From contig QNGE01000131.1 of NCBI GenBank assembly GCA_008508345.1, forward strand, positions 68,078-132,077: a DNA stretch of 64,000 nt, read 5' to 3'. Under the pieces are notes generated by a model that saw only the letters and a program-made list of their open reading frames with translations, made no database searches and had not been told where the DNA came from. Made by a program: the position numbers and the translations under genes. This DNA comes from Paragonimus westermani. Lineage: Eukaryota; Platyhelminthes; Trematoda; Plagiorchiida; Troglotrematidae. This document shows, in pieces, positions 35,401-46,600 of the stretch. The first letter of the stretch is position 1. Each line of letters begins with the position of its first letter.

Positions 35401-36381
35401 CGAGGCATACTTTGCACTTACTTACTCACGCACGTTATTCCTCTAACGACATGCTAACAAATCGTTAGTACGTCGTCAACTCATGCTCATAACCATATTC
35501 TGCACATTGGTGAAGCTTATTTATCATCACGACACACAAGATGTCCGTTGTTATTCCTCTCGAAAGCGCGCGATCTCGTTCTCGCTGATGTGGCACTGGA
35601 ATGATTGGGCGATGATTTGACCGTACACACTACTGGAAACCGAGACTCTCCTATCTATAAACTCGAGCAATTCGCTGAAAAAGGCTCCCGACCGGTGGTT
35701 TGACAACGTCGGCTACCTTCGCCCTATTCTGCCGCAGAGGGTTGGTTGAACGATTTGACTCCAATGGATGGTTCGTTTGTGACAGCGTCAACTGGCATTC
35801 TTTCATTTAAATAGTCAAACTTTGAAGGCCCTCACTGTCTCCTCTTGCGAGCCTCGAGCCCTTAACCACATTCCTTGTGACAGTGAATGATTTAGCAGGG
35901 CCTTCCGAATCAAAGTTCCAGTATTTCGGTTGCCTAAGCAAAACCTACTTCACTAGGCAGCAATACACAGTGTTCGATAGCTGCCCCACTCATATCCTTA
36001 CAATGATAAATCATGCAGGACAACTTCTGTTCTTTGTCATTTAATCTGTTGGTCACGCTAAGCTCAGAATTTATCATGAGACTATAGAATTTCAGGGGCA
36101 TCCCTTTGAGTGGTTCTAGCTTGATTTTTAGCAAGCCAACACCGAACACTGTGTTGAGCATGTACCGTTCCACATGCGTGAGGTCCATATGACGAGCTGG
36201 ACGGAATGACATTTGCATCCGTTCTCCCAGATGGCTCCTCTGTCTTGTTAACCACAGACTATTCCCTCATCTTCTTGCGAAGTTCCAGCTGTGCCCTCAT
36301 AAAACTGAGCTCCTCCTCCTGAGACCCATCTATTCTTCAAAGAACTCGTCATCCATTGCCGGATGTCGCTGAGGTGCTCAT
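35401..36381 (-). pseudogene. BEL/Pao gag fragment
   Basis: On the minus strand an ATG at 36381 opens MSTSATSGNG. A coiled-coil-like EEELSFMRAQLELRKKMRE follows near 36300, and then, in the frame 36218-35934, LEPLKGMPLKFYSLMINSEL, NDKEQKLSCMIYHC and AIEHCVLLPSEVGFA. This is the order of BEL/Pao gag (coiled coil, then a DUF1759-like region with K-x-x-x-L-x-x-x-C and A-I-E-x-C). Sequence from about 35750 down to the G1 LTR is no longer readable. The gag end and nucleocapsid knuckles would lie where G1 now sits. I infer it belongs to the same BEL/Pao copy as 28898-31223. Confidence 0.6.
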
Positions 36382-38936
36382 CGACTTATAGTTGCGGCAA
36401 AGCTAGAAAGTTTAGATACACATGGTGTAGTTGCCACCATCCCCACAGTTAACCCTGGGCATGGTACCGGCTTGGATTTAGGGGTCCCAAGCGAACAAGG
36501 ATTATTTGAAGCACCAGAAAATTCGTCAATCCCAGACAGGTTCTTGTAGAAGTTAAAGAAATCTTTTTAAAAATGGCACTGACAAAGAGCAAACTAAGAC
36601 AGGATTGTCGGGAAAATGTGAAGACGTTTGGATGGCGTCATCAACGTGAGTCACCTGGGCATCGGTGGCAAATTGTTGGAAATACTGAACAAGAATACTC
36701 TCGACAAACAGAAACGTAGAATGTACACTCCGTGATACAGTTAACCTCGGGGAAGCTTCAGGCGATTAGCTACTAGAAAACCTCTCTGCACCACGCGTGT
36801 CATGGTCGATCCGCTCGGCCATGGTAATCAAGGACCAGCTGGCAAATCCACTTGACCTCCATCGAAACGGACTTATTGAGTCCCGTTGATCTTGGATATC
36901 TATTGGTTGGTCGCGTAACGCTCAGTCAACGTATAACGTTTACTGATATGCTAGATCCAGGTTAGTCGCGTCTGTGAGCAACGAGCGCCTATAAGTTCTG
37001 AGTCCGTCGGACAACCGATTCGCATCCAAAAGGAAAGACGATAGTATTGGCGAGTTTCTTATTAATAAGTTACTGATATAGAAGAGGTGATAAGAATATG
37101 AACAGAGAGGTTACGACAAACCTCGATATTGACCCGACCAAATATACAAGTTCCAAGATTATCGGTTCAAGTGAACATGATCGAATGCTATAGCTGCTTA
37201 ATGGCAGAGCGATCAAACGCAAATGAAACCAAGATACATATAAACAAACGTCTAGCAAATGGAAGTGAGAGATAAAAACTACGTGGAAACAAGCTTCTAA
37301 TAGTAGACAATGTCAAGATTCACCAATGCATCCTGGGGAGAAATACTTTGTTACGTGCGTACCTTGGATGGTCTTATTGTAAGTCAGCGTGCTGTCGATG
37401 CCATTTTGGTTTTCGTTTGTGAGTCGTGTGCACGTCTTACTGGGCTTTTGGCTCACGCTTGTCTCTGTTATTTCCTTTTATAGGACTATCGTTGGAACCT
37501 CTAATTCTGAGGAACGCTGTTCCCCGGTGTCTCCAGGTGGCACAAAGTGGTTTTACGAGTTTATCGGGTACACAAAGCCAGGACGCCCGACTTGCCTGTT
37601 ACACTGTCAGTTTCCGCAGGAAATGCTCGCAATCGTTATCGAGGAGAAGTCCAGCGTAAGAGGGGTGGTCAACGAAAGGTGATAAATACGGACAGAGAAC
37701 ATGGTCACCAACTTCCTCCAAAACACAAATATCATCAAACACTATACGCGAACAGTTGCTTTAACACCGGCTCCACGGGGTTTGTTATATGATGGTTTTC
37801 GGCATCTCTCAACGGTTGCTTCCGACGAGCACGTAGAACACGGCAGTTAAGCTCAAAATCGTGTTTCTGAAACTTTTGAACAACGCAGAAATACAAATTA
37901 CAGGTCAAGTATACGAATTTTATTAAAAGCAGTACCCCAATGAGCACAAACCATGTTCCACTGATATTTCCATTCTTTTCGTCAAGCGGCCAATCAGATG
38001 TAACCGTCGTGGAAAAGGCGTTGCGTTAACGGCGAACGCGTTTCCCACTACGTCTGTTTCGACCAATCACTCATGGAGGTTGTGCGGACGAATAACAACG
38101 CAGAACGACGCACACTGAAATCCGTTATTCTCACTAGTATTTCTGCCGACTATTAGCCCGGTGCCTACCCTGATCGGACCTATATCCTCCTTCCTTTCTG
38201 GAGCCACATAACCTAACCAACAGTTTAACCGTGGTCTTTCTTCAGATGTCACCGAAGTGTATGCAATGCTCAGAAGTAACATTTATCGAAGTTAACTCTT
38301 TATAAATGTGCAAAATGCGAAACGCTAGTGGGCACCCAGATCAAAAGTGTCCGTTTCGTCTGAGTGCACGATCAATTTCTTCTCATGGCGAAGTAAGAAT
38401 GGTACTACGTAGCCGCAAGCTTACCGGGTTGATTTCCTCAACGTCTTGTTCGGACGCATGTTGAATGGACCGTTTATCCCGTGCGCAATGTAACTACTCT
38501 TTACAGCATTCATTGAGCACATTGTCAGGGGTGGTCGCGCATTCCGTCCTGTCCCGTACTTGTCCAGCTTACGTGAAGAAATGAAGGTATATGGCAGACC
38601 TCACCCATTAAAAGTGCTTTCAGCTGTGTGCGCTTGAATGCGAACGTGTTGTGTGCACTAGGACAGGTAATCTGCATAGCGACTGCCCTTGTAGTCAATC
38701 GTTCCAACCAACCAGCTACTGCTGATAACGGCAACATCTCCGTTGTCATCGGTCTCAATTTTAACCATGCAATAACACTTTCGTATATCCATATCTAAAA
38801 GTCGAAAGGTTTTCGTTAGGTTCAGGTAACATGGTTCTCATCAGCGGAGTAAAAGGTCACAAGCGCGTTTCATTCGTTCATGTTTATTAAGGTTTTGTCA
38901 AACGTGTGCAACAGCGGGGTAACAAGTGAAACCGAT
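36382..38936. other. No supported gene
   Basis: Three overlapping plus-strand frames lie at 37389-37792, but none is recognisable. A BEL/Pao 5' LTR would be expected in this stretch if the gag at 36381 is a real start, but I could not find a partner copy to define it. Confidence 0.35.
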
Positions 38937-39381
38937 TGCGATGTGAAAAGGACACATTTACACAGTACCAAGTTTACCGGCAATAACGCCATGTGATATC
39001 ACATAAGAAAGTTCGCTTACCAAGTCAGACAGATATTCGTTCACATTCCAAGGTTTGCTGCGACCAGCAAAAACGCTATCCATGTGAGGGGTAGCTGTCA
39101 ACGGCATAACTAATCTGCAAAATACAGGCCATAAGTGCAGCTTCGGAGACTTGAAAGGTCCAAAACCATCAATGTTAAACTGAATGGTAACTTCTTAAGC
39201 ATTCATCACTGATGTGTCATACGTTATGCGTAACACGGCATTTTGCAAACCAAAATGAGCATACTGTCCACCAGATATTGACTTCAAAGGACAATAACGG
39301 GTTTCACTCACCAAAGAACGAACGTCAGTTGGCATAGATCTCTCCGAATGATTGATTATTCCTAGGAATGCTGTAACTCCT
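38937..39381 (-). pseudogene. DNA-transposon transposase-domain fragment
   Basis: The minus-strand frame reads MPTDVRSLVSETRY, SISGGQYAHFGLQNAVLRI, one in-frame TAA, then VTIQFNIDGFGPFKSPKLH, LWPVFCRLV and FAGRSKPWNVNEYLSDLVSE. This is the pattern of animal transposase-domain proteins related to CACTA/EnSpm elements (P-x-D-x-R-T-L-x-x-T-P-R, G-x-Y-x-H-F-G-L, INIDGLPLFKSS-x-x-x-x-WPI, then G-x-S-K-P-x-x-x-N-E-Y-L). A stop follows at about 38938, before the expected cysteine-rich block. G2 sits directly upstream, so the N-terminal half is cut off. The superfamily call is tentative. Confidence 0.55.
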
Positions 39382-39565
39382 TTTGATGTTTCGTGAATAT
39401 ATATAACTGAACGTGAGACCAGTAACTGGTATATCCGAATTGAACAGAACACAACGAATGAATAACAGTCGAACGCTTGTATTAGAATTACGCGCCGTAT
39501 CAAAAGTGTACAACCTGAACCTCAATCATTAACGTGAAAGTGTATGTTCAATGACAATCATCACA
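39382..39565 (-). repeat. G2 3' LTR (184 bases)
   Basis: On the minus strand it starts TGTGATGATTG and is identical to the G1 3' LTR through CACGAAA. The last seven bases (CATCAAA) differ both from the G1 copy and from the canonical CATCACA. Confidence 0.85.
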
Positions 39566-39900
39566 CCCACCATACGTTGAATGGGACTGCGGGTTCATGA
39601 AACCCTTTCTGGGCTTTATTTGCAGTCTTGAAGACCTACGAATGATGCTTGTCATTTCTTGATACGAATTCAAATCTAGAGCATAATAATCATTATCTGA
39701 AGTCACAACAGAATTTGGAACGTACTGACCTGTATCCTGAAAACGTATCTGATCCACGTGTCGATTATGTACAGATAAATCGTCAACATCTAGAATTCGA
39801 TATAAGCATCTACCAAGATTCTTTAGAAGTAAACCAGATAACAGTCTCAAGTCATCACCACGATGAAAGGTAACCTCAGAGGATTGAATACACATCAATT
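39548..39900 (-). pseudogene. G2 integrase tail, G1-identical part
   Basis: Encodes the same SH3-like tail as G1 34872-35234 (FHRGDDLRLLSGL; VHNRHVDQIRF). The frame is open upstream into a second, divergent copy of the same stretch, so part of the tail is present twice in tandem. Confidence 0.7.
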
Positions 39901-40018
39901 CATCAACGTCTAAAATTCGGTATAAGCATTTACCAAGATTTGTTAGAAGTAAACCAGATGACGGTCTCAAGTCATTACCAGGATGAAAGGTAACTTCAAA
40001 GGATTGAATACACATCAA
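39781..40018 (-). repeat. Tandem ~118-base duplication at a G2 mosaic joint
   Basis: 39781-39897 and 39901-40018 are homologous at about 88% with an offset of 120 bases. The first matches G1; the second belongs to the divergent middle segment. In protein terms FHRGDDLRLLSGLLLKNLG and FHPGNDLRPSSGLLLTNLG stand side by side. Confidence 0.85.
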
Positions 40019-41202
40019 GTGTGACCTCAAAGATCGTCCTTTAAAACGTTTGGCGGGCATTGCGATATTGTAGCAAGAAGTTGTCAACACCTTTAAGGTC
40101 TCTGAATGTAGTACACTGAAGAGAGGCTATAGCGCTTTTGAGGGTTTTAACAAAGTTTTCAGCCTGACTATTAGAGCAGAGATGTTGAGCAGGAGTAAAC
40201 AGATGCTTGCATCCAATACTGTTGAGCCAAGTAGCTATAGGGTTGGCAGTGAAATGGGTGCCATTGTCAGTCACTAATTCAAGAGGGATACCCTCTCTGC
40301 TGAATATTCTTCTGAATGCGTACATAGTGAATTCTGCAGTAGACTCTGTTTTGAATGCCACTTCAGGCCACTTCGAATAGGAATCGATCGCTACTAGCGC
40401 ATAATACCTGTCAAGAAAAGGACCACAGTAATCCGCATTAACCCGTTGTCAGGAATCAGTTGACATCGACAATGAAGTCCATTTAGACGGTGAACTGTGG
40501 AATTTGTGATGGCAGGCGACAAATATCAGTGTCAATCTCTGGTCACCAGCACGTTAATCTGGCCAGAGACTTCATCTTTTCAACTCCAAGATGTCCAGAA
40601 TGTATAGCCTCCAGAATAACAATTCTGTCATTCAAGCACAATAATCCATCTAGATTGGGTGATAATTCCTCCCGACGCACTTAAAATGTAGAAAATTTCC
40701 GTTTGAATTGTGGGTTCCACTCATGTCGTGGCACACTGAGGATGGGTGAAAAGTAACGTTGAGTGTCGCGAATCAACTCTTTTCGGCTAACCGGCAGAGG
40801 CTGCATTAGGAGGCAATGACTACTAGAATTTTGCTCAGATGTATATGGAACACGTGACAAGTAGTCCACATGTTTGATTTGGTTGGCTGATTTGTGTACT
40901 ATAGTATAGTAATATGCACTGAGTGCTGTGATCCATCGTTGAACCATGGCTGCTGGTGAACGTGCCAATGACCTGTTAGGATTAAAGAGGAATTTCAGTG
41001 TTTCATGATCCAACACAACTTTGAATGGTATTCCAAACAGATACTCATGAAGCCACTTTACAACCCAGTATACCGCCAGAGCTTCACGGTGTGTCTGAGC
41101 ATAACCCCTTTCTGCTTGACTAAGTCGGCGTGATATACACACAACTGGTTTGTTGTCCTGCTTAATCACAGCTCCGATTCCAACTGGAGAAGCATCAGTA
41201 AT
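40019..41202 (-). pseudogene. G2 RNase H-integrase, divergent middle segment
   Basis: Frames 41169-40681 and 40361-40041 encode RNase H (QDNKPVVCISRRLSQAERG; DHETLKFLFNPNRS; IKHVDYLSRVPY) and the integrase core (LVTDNGTHFTAN and SNSQAENFVKTL, with second Asp and catalytic Glu). Unlike G1, the RNase H frame is not interrupted after ALAVY: the Trp codon that is a stop in G1 is intact here (ALAVYWVVKW). Residue identity to G1 is roughly 85%. The zinc-binding region (about 40630-40480) is frameshifted. This piece comes from a different, in places less damaged, family member. Confidence 0.75.
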
Positions 41203-41246
41203 CTTTCAATCACAGCTCCGATTCCAATTGGAGAAGCATAAGTATT
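41164..41246 (-). repeat. Tandem 39-base duplication at the other G2 mosaic joint
   Basis: AATCACAGCTCCGATTCCAA occurs at 41164 and again at 41208, each followed by a matching stretch with three or four differences. The right copy continues as G1-identical RT; the left copy continues as the divergent RNase H. Confidence 0.85.
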
Positions 41247-42254
41247 CAAAGCAGGCATAGTTTTAGAAGAAAATGGACGAATTATAACATCATGTGACAA
41301 ACAGTTTAACAATGAACGTATACACCGTTCATGAGTTGGGGTTGACGTGAACTGCTTCTCAGAAATCAACTGGAATGAGCATTCAGCAAGATGAATGAAA
41401 TTTGGAATAAAACGGGAACAGTAACGCAAGGCACCTAACAAAGAGCGCAATTGGGAGGGGTTTGTGGGTGGAGGTGGATTAACTAATGTGTCTAGACGTT
41501 TGGCATCAGGTTTGAATCCGTTGCCGTCAACTAAGTAACCGAGACACTCGAAACTGCTTACAGTAAAAGCGCATTTGTTTGGATTAACAGCAATGTTCTT
41601 ACCATAAAACTGTTGGAATTGTTTCAAAAGACGAGAATCACGAGTTAACTTCTCTGGAGCATGTACGATGATATCAACCTGATAAACTTCAACATCATCC
41701 ATACCCTTCACAGTGTTATTCATTACCTGCTGCAAGATAACAGGAGAGTTACTAAGCCCAAACGGCATAAATCGGTACTGGAAAAGTCCATTATGTGTAT
41801 TGATTGTTTTTATCGACATTGATGTCTTATCCAAAGAAATTTGTAGATATGCATCCTTCGAGGTTATCTTGGAGAAAACTTTAGATCCTGGAAGCTTGTT
41901 CAGAATGTCCTCAGGTTCAGCAGTAGTACACGTATGTTGCTTAAGGCATTGATTTACAGTAAGTCGATAATCTCCACATATTCGCGGAGTTTGTCTATCA
42001 GACTTCAAGGGTGTCACAATCGGCGTGGCCCAAGAGGATGAATCAATAGGCTCAATAACGCACTTCTATACTAGCACGTTGAACACTTTAGTTACCGGCT
42101 CACGGAGTCCATAAGGAATTATACGACGTTTCAGGAAAACAGGACCACCAGTTACTTCTAGTTTAACTGGAGGTATCTTCATGCCGCCCGTGGCCTTCGA
42201 GCACTTGAGAATGAGGTCTTTCAAGCTTGTGGAATTACTCGGTGGTACAAGCAA
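41208..42254 (-). pseudogene. G2 reverse transcriptase, identical to G1
   Basis: Frames 42254-42066 and 42017-41166 give the same RT as G1, including ICGDYRLTVNQ, FMPFGLSNSP, the altered SKITSKDAYLQI and the altered YQVDI box. The translation is indistinguishable from G1 up to IGIGAVIE, where the mosaic joint starts. Two catalytic Asp are therefore missing here as well. Confidence 0.85.
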
Positions 42255-42354
42255 GGAAGCCTAGATATGTAGCATTTTTAAAACCTCTAGCCCCAAAATG
42301 GATGGGCCATGATGAGTAACAATAAAGGTGCAACGAAGTGGCTTGGATTGTTCG

Positions 42355-43437
42355 TTAAAGATCGGAATAGTGACTGTACTCAAAATAGGAATGGAATGAC
42401 CAGTTATACCTCGTATGGTTACAGAACAAGGACAAATTTGGATAGAACCGTGATAGATGTCTTTGTGGTATAATAGATTCTACACTGCCAGTGTCGATAA
42501 TAAAATCATGCCTTGTGCCACGTGCTGTGAAAAGGGTATGAAATAAATGCCCTGAAGTAGATGAATCAACTGTCAAAATGAAGGACTCCATCTTGTCGCA
42601 TTTAACATCAAATTCCTTTTGATCGGTTTCTATAAATTGACAATTTCTGCTCGAGTTACAGACAATTTGTGAATGACCTCGTTTCCCGCACTTGTGACAG
42701 ATAGAGCTGCGGTGAATGCATGTATATCTCGAATGATTCTTGCTACATGAGGCACAATTCCCGAATATGCCAGTGATATGTGTCGACTGTTGCAACGAAT
42801 TTTGGGAAACTGGTCGAGGACCGTATTTGAAAGCTGAATTGAATAGCCGCGGATTACTGTGTTCCGTCGGCCGCTTTTTCATCGATCCAAACAAGCCCGG
42901 GGTCTCACTAGAACTCCCACTATGGAATGTATTATTAACGTCTTCGTACTGCTCACAGATGACTTTGCTATTTTGATACGTAGGTTTAGGAAGTTGCAGT
43001 TGTTGGCTATGTAGATCCGGTGCATTAATACCGGCGACGAGTCGGTAACGAAGTTGGACCTCCAACTGATCACCCAAACCACACCGTGCTGCCTGAGTTT
43101 GGATCTGGGGAATAAAGTCACGGAGTGACTGATTCGGTTGGCAATCCATGATATTGAATTTGGCTCGGTCGGTGACCTCAAAATTTACATGAGTGATATG
43201 ACCGAGCGGTGCTTTCCGTGTGCACTCGTATCTGAGATCCATCAGCAAATCTGGATAAGATAAATTCTTCAGAAGACAACAGGCCTCTTTTCCTACTTTT
43301 GAGAGGAAGAAGGCTGATTTTGTCTCCTCAGTTAGGCTGGATACGGTCCTACACCATAGTTCAAATCGTTCAAAACAACCCTCAATATCACGAGGGGATG
43401 AATGAGTGTCCAGAGTTTTGAGAAGCATGGGATTCAT
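42355..43437 (-). pseudogene. G2 gag-protease reading frame (360 aa)
   Basis: Same length and sequence as the G1 frame except for two residues I can see (SSLTEETKS versus SSLNEETKS, and HLSRFYP versus HLSQFYP). It carries both zinc knuckles and the DTGS protease motif and closes at the same early stop. It begins 27 bases after the 5' LTR. Confidence 0.85.
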
Positions 43438-43464
43438 TGTTATTGAAGACTACCGCGACGCCAA

Positions 43465-43648
43465 TGTGATGCTTCGTGAATATATATAACTGAACGTGAG
43501 ACCAGTAACTGGTATATCCGAATTGAACAGAACACAACGAATGAACAACAGTCGAACGCTTGTATTAGAATTACGTGCCGTATCAAAAGTGTATAACCTG
43601 AACCTCAATAATTAACGTGAAAGTGTATGTTCAATGACAATCATCACA
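43465..43648 (-). repeat. G2 5' LTR (184 bases)
   Basis: TGTGATG...CATCACA ends on both sides. It matches the G1 5' LTR except for one base and shares with it four bases that differ from both 3' LTRs. Confidence 0.85.
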
Positions 43649-46600
43649 CTGCTTTCTGGGGAATCTGACGTTCTGGGCCCTATTCTTTCAAAACTTCTGT
43701 CACGCTGGAGACTGTTCCACATTCCCCTGTGGTTGACCAGCTGCTAATACCTGTGTCATTGTGTCCAACCTCACCTAAATTGTGAACATAGCACTTGGAG
43801 AAACACTTACTTTTCCACTATATTTTCTTAAGTGTACCATCTTAGGGCCAATCGATGCAGTCCAATGTTAAAATGTGTCGCCGCTTCCAACGATTGGCAA
43901 TCCTCTTCGATGGAAGTTGTATTAAATTCTCATATGTTCGTTGATTTCGGCACATTCTTTACTTGCTCTACTGATCAACAGGAAGGTACATGTGAACTAC
44001 AGCAGAACACACTGTCGTACAACACCATTGATATAAGAACGCCCGGCCAAGTTGTTTAAGGATCACAATGGCCTACCGAACGCAGCCAGTGCATACCACA
44101 CTGGTTAACAAGACATAACTAAGCTATATGGGGACATTTTCAAAGATAAGGCATACGCAACTATTTCTACTTATGCATACTCCCCTCTTTGCCCTCACAC
44201 AATTGTGTGTAATGGGTATAGAGTGGTGCTTGAGAAATCACGTCTCGGAAACGGTGAACGCACAAACCGGAACTCATCTCGGTAATACAAACCTCGGGAC
44301 TTGCCGACAATCTGTGCACGTATTGATTAGAAGCAGCCCACAATGACACATTCACCTACCCACGATTGAATACGTCGTTCGGCTCCGGCCACAACTACAC
44401 CATACGGCCCCACGGATGCTCCCAATCCAGAAACCCACAAATATCGATCAGTACCCACCACCCTGCATCTTCAAGCCTTGCACGGTGAGATTGCAACACC
44501 TTGCTTCGTCATCTCAGTGACATAGAGCAACAGCCGTGCATGGGTGGTGACATGCAATCGATCACAATTCAGCAGAGTACCGACTCTGATTTCACGCCTT
44601 TTACGCGAAATTTTTCGCTGATTGTGTTCATAGGGACTTCTTTGGCAGACTGTTAAAATATCTACTTGGTGCATGACTAGCACCGAAGCAAATTTTGTAC
44701 ATTTTTTCGAATGGAATCATGTTTTAGTTGTTCGTTCTGGTTTCTCCTGTGCGAACATGCTATCCCTAAGGTTTTTGAACAGGGTAGGGAATGCCATGTT
44801 GCAGAAAAGCTTGATTCTGCGTAATTGCAAAACACTGTACTAAGTTGTAATTCATAACTACCTTGAGCTTGCTCTGTAGTTCATGCTGTGTTCCTATTCG
44901 GGTCCAACCAACAGTAAGCCATACAGGCAATAACACCGGTGAGGAGAACACGTTACCCGGGAACAGTACATGTTATGTTGTCATATTTGCAAGCGGCAAC
45001 GTCATTGTTAGTTGCGTGGACGAATGAGCCGTCGGTCCTTAGAGTCGTGACCAATCAGAATGCAGCTTTAGTCTTGGCACGGGTGTAGGGTACACAAGTG
45101 GCCTCGGTGTGTGTGTGTGTAACCCTCCCCATCCAGTCTTAACGTGACCCACCGTCACAGGTATGCCAACACGAATTGTGGTTTAATCATCCATCTCAAA
45201 CACATCCTTACACTTCTCTTTTCTGTATTTCGGAAAGGTTTCGACAAACGAAATCCTAATGCACGAAATGGTTGTACATGACTTTATCATGTGGTTACTT
45301 TTACCCAGGGTTTATATTGGACTGTTTAAAAAGTGAAATATATTACAGATTATCGCTAAGGTATTCCCAGTACCCACCATTTATGTCCTTAGTTAGACGA
45401 ACGTAAGATGAGAATTTATAAGCATAACGCTTTTTATCAGCATTTTGAAACTAATGTATCCCTGTTTTATGGCAGTGTGTACATAAACGCATCCTTGAAT
45501 TTGTCAACCGATGAATGAAGACCAGTATGATTTCTCTGGTTCACCAATTTAACCGGGGCGGTTCGATAACTGATGATTTCGGGGACCATTTTCCAAATAC
45601 AACCTGGTGCTGGCCCTAACGACAGCCATCAAAAGCAGCGTTTAGTTGGGTTAGTTAGTCCTGTGATGTTGCTTTATTAAGCAACACACTTTCGTGTGTG
45701 GACTGAATCGGTGACTTACGTGACATATTGATATGGTTCTGACACGGTTTGTTCGAAATGACCACACAAATTGAGGCTATCAGCTTTTACGTCCCAGTGG
45801 AAGACGCGCTCGGACTGATTTTATGGTCAAATGACAATTTGAAAAGCACGCCAGATGGGTGCCAGAGATATGTGCAAATTTTTGGGTAACCTCATCCACA
45901 GTGTGTGCCACTGTGCACTGAACTGAAAGTTGACGAATGCCTTTTTAACCTTCGAGACAAAACATACAATCGCAATTTCCAGCGATCCCAAAAATTTGTC
46001 GCTTTTCAAGCGAGTGTTGATTTCACAGATAGTAGTGAACAGCCTTGAGGTTGCGAACTTCTGAACAGGGTTTTATGGCAGAACATAAATGCTTTGTGAA
46101 AACTGCGTATTGCAACAAGCCTTCGAAATAAATCGGAACAATGATGAAAATAGTCTGCGCATATAAATACCCGAAAATGATCTCAAGCATACACGGTATA
46201 CCCCAGTTTTGTACCATACATTTGTTTGCCGTCTCTTTGTTTTCATAGTACTCACGTTGCAGCGAGGGAAACGTAACTCAGTTATTGTGCAAAAAGCAAC
46301 TAGGCTAGGACGTACCATTACAAGCTGTTTGTCGGAGCAACTGGCAGAAGAGAATGGTTTCCTACACGAAGCATTCTCAGACCAGAGTCTTTAGACGTAT
46401 CCAAGCTCCGTCTACATCCATATCATTCAGGCAACTGTGTATTCCATGCGGTTATTTTGGTAGTCCATAACATCCTACTTCAATTACGCCCGTCGATTAA
46501 GAAAGTTGTGCGGCACTCATGGAGCACCATTCTGGGCAAATACGTCGGATTCAGCCATGGCAGGAGTCACCGCTCGAACACTTGCCCTAGGGACGCTGTT

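Larger units (their letters stand above)
39382..43648 (-). mobile_element. Gypsy element G2, inverted relative of G1, mosaic
   Basis: A minus-strand element with LTRs at 43465-43648 (5') and 39382-39565 (3'). Its outer parts (43648-41208 and 39897-39390) are almost identical to G1, while the middle (about 41202-39901) is a clearly different relative. Overlapping homologous sequence appears twice at both joints. Gag-protease, RT, RNase H and integrase parts are all recognisable but broken. It lies upstream of a transposase fragment on the same strand. Confidence 0.85.
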
